From Chloroflexota bacterium (GTDB taxonomy: Bacteria; Chloroflexota; Limnocylindria; Limnocylindrales; CSP1-4), in assembly GCA_027346765.1 (NCBI GenBank), contig DAIERN010000118.1, positions 1 to 5,085 of the forward strand: DNA of 5,085 nucleotides, written 5' to 3'. A program made the translations under genes and the position numbers. The stretch's first letter is position 1; each line of letters opens with the position of its first letter. Of the stretch, positions 1 to 5,085 are shown in pieces. The notes beneath the pieces are model-generated. The model was not told the DNA's origin and did not search any database. It worked only from the letters and a program-made list of their open reading frames with translations.

Positions 1-1398
1 GGCGATGCCCTTGAAGAGGTCGGAACGGATCAATTGCAGGCGTTGCGCCAGCTGGTGTTCGCGCACATTGCGGCGCGCAACCGCGAGTGCCGGGCTGGAG
101 ATGTCGACGCCGTCGACCTGCGCGACCTGCTCGCGGGCAACGTGAACCACCCGCGCTTTGCCGACGCGGGACAGCGCTGCCTCACGTGCGGCAACTGCAC
201 TCTCGTCTGCCCCACCTGCTTCTGCACCTCCATCAGCCAGCGCTCCGACCTCGACGGCGCCGGCGCTTCCGCGGAGCGTTCGTGGGACTCCTGCTTCACG
301 CTTGATTTCGCGCGCGTCGCCGGCGGCACCTTCCGCGCCCGCACCTCCGATCGCTACCGCCAATGGCTGACCCACAAGTTCGCCACCTGGTGGTCGCAAT
401 TCGGCAGCAGCGGCTGTGTCGGTTGTGGTCGGTGCATCGCCTGGTGCCCCGTCGGGATCGACGTGCGCGCCGAGCTGATGGCCGTTGCCCCGCCGGTCGC
501 CGCGGAAATGCCCAGGATCGAAGCCGTGCCTGCGGTCATGCCGCTGGCCGCCGTGTCAGCAGAGCCCGCCCCGGCCCAGGCCGCGCAGCCCATGCCGTGG
601 CGCACCGTGGACGTGATCGAGCGGCGGCGCGAAACGCACGACGTCGTCACTCTCGTGCTGGGCACTGACGATCCTGCCCTGCTGGGCGGCCGCCCGGGTC
701 AATTCGTGATGGCCGGACAGCCCGCGCTGGCGACGCCACCCATCTCCGTTTCGCGCTTCCGGCCAGATGGCCTCGAACTCACCATCCGCGCCGCCGGCCC
801 GGCGACGGCCTCGCTCGTCAACCTGGAGCGCGGCGACACTCTCGCGTTGCGCGGCCCAATGGGTCGCGGCTGGCCGGCAGAGCTCGCCGAGGGGCGCGAC
901 GTCATGGTCATCACCGGCGGCATTGGCCTTGCGCCGTTGCGGCCGCTGCTTGACTTCATGGTTGCGCGGCGCGACCGGATCGCGCGCATCCATCTTGCCT
1001 ACGGCGCCCGGACGCCGGGCGATCGCCTGTACGTGGACGAGCTCGACGATCTCGCGGCACGCGGCGTGATCGACGTCGCCCAGACGGTCGACCGCGCAGG
1101 GCCGGATTGGCTGGGCCGCGTGGGAGTGGTCACCCAGGTGATCGATCGAGTGCTGTGCTCGTGCGATCGGACGATCGCGTTCGTGTGCGGCCCGGAACGA
1201 ATGATGAAAGCGACAGTCGACGTGCTTCACGAACGCGGCATTCCCGACCAGCGCATCTGGGTGACGCTCGAGCGCCACATGGATTGCGGCGTAGGGCTGT
1301 GCGGCCATTGCCAGCTGGGCCGCTTCTTCGTTTGCAAGGACGGCCCGGTCTTCTCACTCGCCGAGCTGGGCCCGGCATTCGACGTGGAGGGACTGTGA
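1..1398 (+). CDS. Fused beta-gamma (HyhB-HyhG type) electron-transfer subunit of group 3b [NiFe]-hydrogenase, 5' partial
   Basis: This subunit would carry electrons between NAD(P)(H) and the hydrogenase small subunit in the cytoplasm. The frame is open from the first base, so the true start lies upstream; the TTG at 34 is only an internal possible start. The N-terminal half matches HydB/AsrA-like proteins: a cysteine cluster with Cys codons at 178, 187, 196, 208, 217 and 223, a WDSC motif at 283-294, and a ferredoxin motif CxxCxxCxxxCP with Cys codons at 415, 424, 433 and 445. A Pro/Ala-rich linker (about 478-591) leads into a HydG/AsrB-like half: flavin-binding region near PISVS (739-753), nucleotide-binding GGIGLAPLR (916-942), CGPERMM (1186-1206), and a [2Fe-2S] motif CxxxxCxxC...C with Cys codons at 1285, 1300, 1309 and 1333. 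In well-known group 3b enzymes these halves are separate proteins. The stop overlaps the small-subunit start by 1 nt. NAD versus NADP preference cannot be read here. Confidence 0.93.
   Translation, partial: GDALEEVGTDQLQALRQLVFAHIAARNRECRAGDVDAVDLRDLLAGNVNHPRFADAGQRCLTCGNCTLVCPTCFCTSISQRSDLDGAGASAERSWDSCFTLDFARVAGGTFRARTSDRYRQWLTHKFATWWSQFGSSGCVGCGRCIAWCPVGIDVRAELMAVAPPVAAEMPRIEAVPAVMPLAAVSAEPAPAQAAQPMPWRTVDVIERRRETHDVVTLVLGTDDPALLGGRPGQFVMAGQPALATPPISVSRFRPDGLELTIRAAGPATASLVNLERGDTLALRGPMGRGWPAELAEGRDVMVITGGIGLAPLRPLLDFMVARRDRIARIHLAYGARTPGDRLYVDELDDLAARGVIDVAQTVDRAGPDWLGRVGVVTQVIDRVLCSCDRTIAFVCGPERMMKATVDVLHERGIPDQRIWVTLERHMDCGVGLCGHCQLGRFFVCKDGPVFSLAELGPAFDVEGL
1386..1390 (+). promoter_or_regulatory. 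Ribosome binding site of the hydrogenase small subunit gene
   Basis: GGAGG lies 7 nt before the ATG at 1398, inside the last codons of the upstream gene. It supports that ATG over the long in-frame upstream extension; a GTG at 1395 directly before it is a weaker alternative. Confidence 0.7.
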
Positions 1399-2192
1399 TG
1401 GCCACCGCATCCCGCCGCGGCAGCGGCCACCGGCCGCGCGTCGGGGTCGTGAAGTTCGCCTCGTGCGACGGCTGCCAGCTGACGGTGCTCGACCTCGAGG
1501 ACGAGCTGCTGGCGATAACGGAAAAGTTCGACATTGTCGAGTTCGCGGAAGCGACCTCCAACCGGTCACAGGGTCCATTTGACGTCCTGCTCGTCGAGGG
1601 CTCGATCAGCACGCCCGAGCAGGCGCGCGAGATCGTCCAGCTGCGGCGCGAGGCGACGACGCTGGTGGCGATTGGCGCCTGTGCCACGAGCGGCGGCATC
1701 CAGGCGCTGCGCAACCTGGCCGACCACGACGCGTTCCGCAACGCCGTCTACCCGCAACCGCAGATGATCAGCTCGCTCGACACCTCCACGCCGATCTCGG
1801 CGCACGTCGCGGTCGACGCCGAGCTCGTGGGCTGCCCCATCAGCGGCAGACAGCTGCTCGAGCTACTCACCGCGCTCGCCACCGGCCGCCGCGCGCAGCT
1901 GCCTGACGAGGCCGTCTGTGCAGAGTGCAAGCGCCTCGGCAACCCGTGCATCCTCGTCGCCACCGGCGAGGCCTGCCTGGGGCCCGTCACGCGCACCGGC
2001 TGCGGTGCGCTCTGCCCGTCCTTCAATCGGGGCTGCTACGGCTGCTTCGGGCCCAAGGAGGGCGCTAACGCGACCTCGCTGACAGGGTGGTTCGAGGCGC
2101 TGGGCCAGTCGAACGAAGAGATCGCGCGCGAGTTCGCCAAGTTCAACGTGAATGCGCCAGCCTTCCGCGCGGTCGTGGAGGCCCGCAGATGA
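1398..2192 (+). CDS. hyhS: Group 3b [NiFe]-hydrogenase small (delta) subunit
   Basis: The 264-residue small subunit relays electrons from the Ni-Fe site of the large subunit through Fe-S clusters to the diaphorase subunit. The proximal cluster ligands are visible as CDGC (C23, C26), GAC (C95) and GCP (C146). The C-terminal part carries C174, C177, C184, C193, C202, C206, C213 and C216, including the CLGPVTRTGCGALCP stretch and CYGCFGP, which is the pattern expected for further [4Fe-4S] clusters in soluble cytoplasmic group 3 enzymes. There is no twin-arginine signal peptide and no C-terminal membrane anchor, which argues against membrane-bound group 1 uptake enzymes and for a cytoplasmic complex. 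The ATG at 1398 overlaps the preceding TGA by one base and has a good ribosome binding site. The gene ends in a 4-nt ATGA overlap with the large-subunit gene. The symbol follows the Pyrococcus/mycobacterial hyhBGSL naming; hydD is the equivalent in the hydBGDA scheme. Confidence 0.95.
   Translation: MATASRRGSGHRPRVGVVKFASCDGCQLTVLDLEDELLAITEKFDIVEFAEATSNRSQGPFDVLLVEGSISTPEQAREIVQLRREATTLVAIGACATSGGIQALRNLADHDAFRNAVYPQPQMISSLDTSTPISAHVAVDAELVGCPISGRQLLELLTALATGRRAQLPDEAVCAECKRLGNPCILVATGEACLGPVTRTGCGALCPSFNRGCYGCFGPKEGANATSLTGWFEALGQSNEEIAREFAKFNVNAPAFRAVVEARR
2177..2181 (+). promoter_or_regulatory. Ribosome binding site of the hydrogenase large subunit gene
   Basis: GGAGG lies 7 nt before the ATG at 2189, within the end of the small-subunit gene. 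The spacing favours 2189 over the in-frame ATG at 2201. Confidence 0.68.
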
Positions 2193-3520
2193 CCCACGGT
2201 ATGCCGCACGACAACGAGTCCGGCGAGCGCCACTTCAACGTCGGCCAGCTGACCCGCGTCGAAGGCGAGGGGTCGCTCACGCTGCGTGTCCGCGATGGCG
2301 CGGTCGTCCAGGCCCACCTGGGCATCTTCGAAGCGCCGCGCTACTTCGAGCGCCTGGTCGTTGGCCGCACGCCGGACGAGGTCATTGACATCGTCGCGCG
2401 CATCTGCGGCATCTGCCCGGTCGCGTACCAGATGAGTGCCGTGCACGCCTTCGAGTCGCTGTTCGGCGTCACGGTCGATCTCCAGATCCGCGCCCTGCGG
2501 CGGCTCTTCTATTGCGGCGAGTGGATCGAGAGCCATGCGCTGCACATCTACCTGCTGCACGCGCCCGACTTCCTGGGCTATCCATCAGCAATCGAGCTGG
2601 CGCGCGACCACCGCGGGCTCGTCGAGCAGGCGCTCCGGCTCAAGCGCACCGGCAACCAGTTGGTGGCGCAGCTTGGCGCGCGGCCCATCCACCCGCTGAC
2701 GGTTCGCGTCGGCGGTTTCTCGCGCGCCCCCACGCGACCCGAGTTGCTGGCGCTCCGGCCGGCGCTGGACGAGGCTCTTGACATCGCCCAGGCAACCGTC
2801 GATCTCGTGAGCGGCCTCAAGGCGCCCGATTTCCGGCGCGAACCGCGCCTCGTCGCGTTGCGCCATCCGCACGAATACCCCATGAACGAGGGCCGCATCG
2901 TCTCGACCAACGGCCTGGACATCGCCATCCGCTCATGGCGCGATGCCTTCGCCGAGGACCAGGTCGCGTGGTCGAACGCGCTGCAGGCGCGGACCCGCGC
3001 CGGCGAGGTCTATCAGCTGGGTCCGGCGTCGCGCGTAACCCTCAACGCCGCGCGGCTCCACCCGCTCGCCGCTGACGCGCTGCGGCGGAGTGGCCTCGCC
3101 GAGGAGATCCGCGTCAATCCCTATTGGAGCATCGCCGCGCGTGCGGTCGAGCTCGTGCACGCGGTGGCAGAGGCGCGCGACATCATCGACTCGTACGTTC
3201 CGCCGCTCCGCCCGTTCGTGCCCTGGCAGCCACGCGCCGGTGCCGCCGGTTGGGCGACGGAAGCGCCGCGCGGCCTGCTCTTCCACCACTACGAGATCGA
3301 CGAGCGCGGCCTGGTCGCGAGCGCCCAGATCGTGCCGCCCACCAGCCAGAACCAGGCCGCCATTGAGGCCGACCTGACCGCGTTCGCGCCGTCCGTCCTG
3401 GCGCTGCCCCATGCCGAGGCCACGCTCCGGCTGGAGCAGCTCATCCGCTCGTATGACCCGTGCATCTCGTGCGCGGCGCATTTCCTCGACGTGCACGTCG
3501 AAGACGAGGCGGACCGATGA
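2189..3520 (+). CDS. hyhL: Group 3b [NiFe]-hydrogenase large (alpha, catalytic) subunit
   Basis: The 443-residue catalytic subunit holds the Ni-Fe centre that interconverts H2 with protons and electrons. The N-terminal signature includes RVEGEG (R23-G28) and RICGICP (C73, C76); the C-terminal signature is DPCISCAAH (C425, C428, H431). All four nickel-coordinating cysteines are therefore present and the enzyme should be active. After H431 comes a 12-residue tail (F432-R443), expected to be removed by the maturation protease encoded next. The sequence type, the soluble small subunit and the attached diaphorase fit group 3b, the NAD(P)-linked bidirectional class sometimes called sulfhydrogenase. 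I prefer it to 3d (Hox), whose diaphorase subunits are HoxF/HoxU-like and are not seen here. Length is ordinary for the family. The start overlaps the upstream stop as ATGA, and the stop overlaps the protease start in the same way. Confidence 0.96.
   Translation: MTHGMPHDNESGERHFNVGQLTRVEGEGSLTLRVRDGAVVQAHLGIFEAPRYFERLVVGRTPDEVIDIVARICGICPVAYQMSAVHAFESLFGVTVDLQIRALRRLFYCGEWIESHALHIYLLHAPDFLGYPSAIELARDHRGLVEQALRLKRTGNQLVAQLGARPIHPLTVRVGGFSRAPTRPELLALRPALDEALDIAQATVDLVSGLKAPDFRREPRLVALRHPHEYPMNEGRIVSTNGLDIAIRSWRDAFAEDQVAWSNALQARTRAGEVYQLGPASRVTLNAARLHPLAADALRRSGLAEEIRVNPYWSIAARAVELVHAVAEARDIIDSYVPPLRPFVPWQPRAGAAGWATEAPRGLLFHHYEIDERGLVASAQIVPPTSQNQAAIEADLTAFAPSVLALPHAEATLRLEQLIRSYDPCISCAAHFLDVHVEDEADR
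3506..3509 (+). promoter_or_regulatory. Probable ribosome binding site of the maturation protease gene
   Basis: GAGG lies 7 nt before the ATG at 3517. It sits inside the codons for the C-terminal tail of the large subunit. Confidence 0.5.
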
Positions 3521-3954
3521 CCGGGCCGGTGACCCGCACGGGCTGGCTGCTCGCCTGCGGCAACCTGGATCGGCGCGACGACGGCGCGGCGCTGCGAGCG
3601 ACGGCCGGCCTGCCCGCCGTGGCCTGTGGCCACTTGGACATCGATGACCTCCTGGGCGCTCCCGCCGGTCGCCCGATCGTCATCTGCGACGCGGCCGCCG
3701 GGGTGCCGGCGGGCCAGGTGATGACGCTCAGCTTCGATGAGCTGCTCGCCAACCCCAGTGGACCGTCGCCCCACAGCAGCCACGCCCTGCCGATCGACCA
3801 GGTCATCGGCGTGGCTCGGGCGCTCTCAGATGCCCCCATCGACGGCGTGTTCGTGGGCATTGGTGGTACCGACTTTGGCTACGGCGAGGGCCTGTCAGCC
3901 ACAGTTGAAGCCGCACTGCCCGGCTTCCGCGCCGCGATCGAAGCGGCCGCCTGA
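3517..3954 (+). CDS. Hydrogenase maturation endopeptidase (HyaD/HoxW/HycI family)
   Basis: The 145-residue protein is the likely processing protease that removes the C-terminal tail of the large-subunit precursor after nickel is in place. Family features seen: a short hydrophobic strand followed by ACGNLDRRDDG (residues 13-23), matching the usual GxGNxLRxDDGxG turn, with D21/D22 at the metal-sensing acidic position; ICDAAAG with D58; and SSHALP with H89. D22, D58 and H89 correspond by pattern to the nickel ligands E16, D62 and H93 known from E. coli HybD. A late VGIGGTDFGYGEGLS segment also fits the family. The first Gly of the turn is Ala, a small departure. The length is close to the usual 150-170 residues. 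The ATG overlaps the large-subunit stop by 4 nt (ATGA), and hypC follows after 4 nt. Being directly behind hyhL suggests it is dedicated to that subunit. Confidence 0.87.
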   Translation: MTGPVTRTGWLLACGNLDRRDDGAALRATAGLPAVACGHLDIDDLLGAPAGRPIVICDAAAGVPAGQVMTLSFDELLANPSGPSPHSSHALPIDQVIGVARALSDAPIDGVFVGIGGTDFGYGEGLSATVEAALPGFRAAIEAAA

Positions 3955-3958
3955 CGCC

Positions 3959-4180
3959 ATGTGCCTCGACTTCCCGGGTCGCGTCGTAGAGCGCGACGCG
4001 GACAGCTGCGTCGTTGAGACCGCCGGCCGCAGGCGCCGCGCCTCGACGCTGCTCGAGCCCGACGTCGCAGTAGGCGACTGGGTCTACGTGACTGCTGGAA
4101 CAGTCGTTGAGCGGCTCGACGAGCACAGCGCACAACAGATCAGTCACGAAATCGCAATCGCACGAGGGGCAACACCGTGA
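3959..4180 (+). CDS. hypC: HypC/HybG/HupF-family hydrogenase maturation chaperone
   Basis: This 73-residue protein is a small chaperone that works with HypD in assembling the Fe(CN)2CO group and hands it to the large-subunit precursor. The N-terminus MCLDFPGRV matches the family signature, with the essential Cys at position 2. Because that Cys must be N-terminal after Met removal, the start at 3959 is fixed even though the frame is open further upstream and no clear Shine-Dalgarno sequence precedes it; translation is probably coupled to the protease gene ending 4 nt earlier. VGDWVYVTAGTVVERLD (residues 38-54) is the conserved beta-barrel segment, but the His usual in this strand (VLVHVGFA in E. 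coli HypC) is Thr45 here. The stop overlaps the next gene by 4 nt (GTGA). HypA, HypB, HypD, HypE and HypF are not in the window and must be encoded elsewhere. Confidence 0.9.
   Translation: MCLDFPGRVVERDADSCVVETAGRRRRASTLLEPDVAVGDWVYVTAGTVVERLDEHSAQQISHEIAIARGATP
4164..4169 (+). promoter_or_regulatory. Ribosome binding site of the EamA transporter gene
   Basis: GAGGGG lies 7 nt before the GTG at 4177, within the last codons of hypC. It decides for this GTG start, which makes a 4-nt GTGA overlap with the hypC stop. Confidence 0.7.
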
Positions 4181-5085
4181 ACCGCACCACCAAGGGAATC
4201 TCTTTCGCGCTGGTCACCGCGCTAATCAGCGGCGTCGCCATCTTCGTCAACTCGTTCGCCGTCAAGGCGATCAGCGACGCGGCCGTGTTCACCATGCTCA
4301 AGAACGGCTTTGCCGCGGTCGTGCTCGTCGCCGTGGCCCTCCTCGCGACGCGCACCCGGCTGGCGCTGCCTTCCGGCGGACGCGCCTGGGCGGGCTTCCT
4401 CGCCGTAGGCGTGTTCGGCGGTGGCGTTGCGTTCCTGCTCTTCTTCACCGGCCTCGCCATGGCGAGCGCGCCGTCCGCCGCATTCATCCACAAGACGCTT
4501 TTCGTCTGGGTCGCGCTGCTGGCCGTGCCCTTCCTGGGCGAGCGCCTGGGCATCATCCAGATCGGCGCCCTGGGCGCCTTGTTCGCCAGCCAGCTGCTCA
4601 TCGCGCCGCCGGCCGGCGTCACCTGGGGCAGCGGCGAAACGCTGATCGCGGCGGCGACCCTGATCTGGGCCGCTGAGGCGGTCGTCGCCAAGAAGCTCCT
4701 GGCCAAGGTTGACCCGATGGCGCTGGGAATGGGCCGGCTGGGAATCGGCCTGGTCGTGCTCGTCGGTTACGTCGTCAGCACCGGCAAGGTGGACGCGATC
4801 CTCACCCTGGGCCCGGCCCAGTGGACGTGGGTCGTGGCCACTGGCGCTCTGCTGGCGGGCTACGTCGGCACCTGGTTCGCGGCACTGCGCCTCGCGCCGG
4901 CGAGTGTCGTGACGAGCGTGCTCGTGCTGGGCGCCGGCCGCGCCGGCGAGACGCTGGCGCGCGACCTGCGCCGCGACAGCCGCTACCGCGTGGTGGGCTT
5001 CATCGACGACAGCGGCGCGCTGCGCGGCGCGCGCCTGCACGACATCCCGGTGCTGGGCGACATCGAGCATCTGGCCGAGATCGCG
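4177..5085 (+). CDS. EamA/DMT-superfamily transporter, interrupted near residue 248 by a CapD-like sequence; open at the window end
   Basis: Residues 1 to about 247 form a drug/metabolite transporter-type membrane protein of unknown substrate. Hydrophobic segments appear near residues 7-28, 36-58, 70-94, 100-120, 124-143, 152-170, 183-202 and 215-237, so about eight of the usual ten helices. The first EamA repeat covers about 7-142 and the second starts near 150. Typical family features include a charged Lys at the end of helix 1 (K30), PFLGERLG after helix 4 and the LRLAPASVVTS stretch that normally leads into helix 9. At about residue 248 the protein changes to a soluble Rossmann-type sequence (see 4918-5085), so the last one or two helices are missing. 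The start is a GTG with a good ribosome binding site and a 4-nt overlap with hypC, which places the gene in the hydrogenase operon. A role in metal or metabolite transport for the hydrogenase is possible but not shown. The transporter call is firm; the gene's 3' end as given is doubtful. Confidence 0.82.
   Translation, partial: MNRTTKGISFALVTALISGVAIFVNSFAVKAISDAAVFTMLKNGFAAVVLVAVALLATRTRLALPSGGRAWAGFLAVGVFGGGVAFLLFFTGLAMASAPSAAFIHKTLFVWVALLAVPFLGERLGIIQIGALGALFASQLLIAPPAGVTWGSGETLIAAATLIWAAEAVVAKKLLAKVDPMALGMGRLGIGLVVLVGYVVSTGKVDAILTLGPAQWTWVVATGALLAGYVGTWFAALRLAPASVVTSVLVLGAGRAGETLARDLRRDSRYRVVGFIDDSGALRGARLHDIPVLGDIEHLAEIA
4918..5085 (+). other. Fragment of a CapD/FlaA1/WbpM-type nucleoside-diphosphate-sugar dehydratase (N-terminal nucleotide-binding region), joined in frame to EamA
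   Basis: From residue 248 of the reading frame the translation begins VLVLGAGRAGETLARDLRRD and continues with YRVVGFIDD and IPVLGDIEHL. This is the GAGxAGE nucleotide-binding turn, the VVGFxDD strand end and the xIPVLG strand of the domain in front of the catalytic part of membrane CapD/FlaA1/WbpM-type sugar-nucleotide 4,6-dehydratases, used in capsule, O-antigen or exopolysaccharide synthesis. The start of that domain and its four N-terminal helices are absent, and the catalytic part would lie beyond the window. In these 50 codons after the shared word, all Leu codons are CTG, all Val codons GTG and all Arg codons CGC, while the preceding genes use CTC and GTC freely. This points to a different source genome. 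The domain name is by motif recognition only. Confidence 0.75.

Noticed and set aside
556..1308. 250-residue open frame on the minus strand
   Set aside because: It is antisense to the conserved flavin/NAD(P) domain, has His/Arg/Ala-rich composition without any family motif, and is the sort of shadow frame common in GC-rich DNA.
1107..1397. N-terminal extension of the small subunit from an upstream ATG
   Set aside because: The extension is an arginine-rich out-of-frame reading of the conserved [2Fe-2S] region of the upstream gene. The ATG at 1398 has a good ribosome binding site and gives the normal subunit length.
592..1398. A separate HydG-type gene starting at the in-frame ATG at 592
   Set aside because: No stop codon separates it from the upstream frame, no ribosome binding site precedes it, and the linker keeps coding-type codon bias. 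It is described as the second half of a fusion.
2933..3496. 187-residue open frame on the minus strand under the large subunit gene
   Set aside because: It is antisense to a strongly conserved catalytic subunit, rich in Arg/Gly/Ala, and shows no motif or convincing start.
3737..3958. N-terminal extension of HypC in the same frame
   Set aside because: HypC needs its Cys directly after the initiator Met. The extension overlaps the conserved protease gene and has unrelated composition.
3955..4180. Terminator or intergenic regulatory site between the hydrogenase genes and the transporter
   Set aside because: The only gaps are 4 nt or less, and no stem followed by a T-run was seen there or anywhere in the window.
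4222..5070. 282-residue open frame on the minus strand opposite the transporter and CapD-like part
   Set aside because: The translation is a low-complexity Arg/Ala/Gln/His/Asp-rich string with no recognisable domain. It crosses the junction of two unrelated genes, so it cannot be a conserved gene.
4177..5085. A genuine new transporter-dehydratase fusion system
   Set aside because: The fusion deletes the last helices of the transporter and the front of the CapD-type protein, coincides with a short shared word, changes codon preference, and leaves only about one read length of new sequence. A chimera is the simpler reading.

Overview
The window is GC-rich and fully coding on the + strand. It holds the 3' part of a bacterial group 3b-type (NAD(P)-linked, bidirectional) [NiFe]-hydrogenase operon with two of its maturation genes, then a DMT/EamA membrane transporter. 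The transporter reading frame turns, without a stop, into an unrelated polysaccharide-biosynthesis (CapD/FlaA1-type) sequence for the last ~150 bases. The high GC content, strong G/C preference at third codon positions and the type of hydrogenase suggest a high-GC bacterium such as an actinobacterium or a Chloroflexota-like soil lineage. The lineage is an inference from general resemblance and cannot be fixed from the sequence alone.

Layout: (1) 1-1398, a 5'-truncated gene joining the HyhB/HydB-type Fe-S subunit to the HyhG/HydG-type FAD/NAD(P)/[2Fe-2S] subunit in one polypeptide; (2) 1398-2192, hydrogenase small subunit; (3) 2189-3520, hydrogenase large subunit with both pairs of Ni-Fe cysteines; (4) 3517-3954, HyaD/HoxW-type maturation endopeptidase; (5) 3959-4180, HypC-type chaperone; (6) 4177-5085, EamA transporter lacking its last membrane segments and fused in frame to a CapD-like fragment.

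How the genes work together: electrons pass between NAD(P)H, FAD, [2Fe-2S] and [4Fe-4S] centres on the fused diaphorase chain, the Fe-S clusters of the small subunit, and the Ni-Fe site of the large subunit, where H2 is made or oxidised. HypC helps deliver the Fe(CN)2CO group to the large-subunit precursor, and the protease then trims its C-terminal tail after nickel insertion. Every gene overlaps or nearly touches the next (1 nt, 4 nt, 4 nt, a 4-nt gap, 4 nt), so this reads as one translationally coupled operon. Its promoter lies before the window. No stretch over 300 bases lacks a gene, and I saw no RNA genes, CRISPR arrays, insertion sequences or terminators.

The most notable points are the in-frame EamA/CapD junction near 4918-4938, which looks more like an assembly or template-switch chimera than a real fusion gene, and the fused beta-gamma hydrogenase subunit, which looks genuine.
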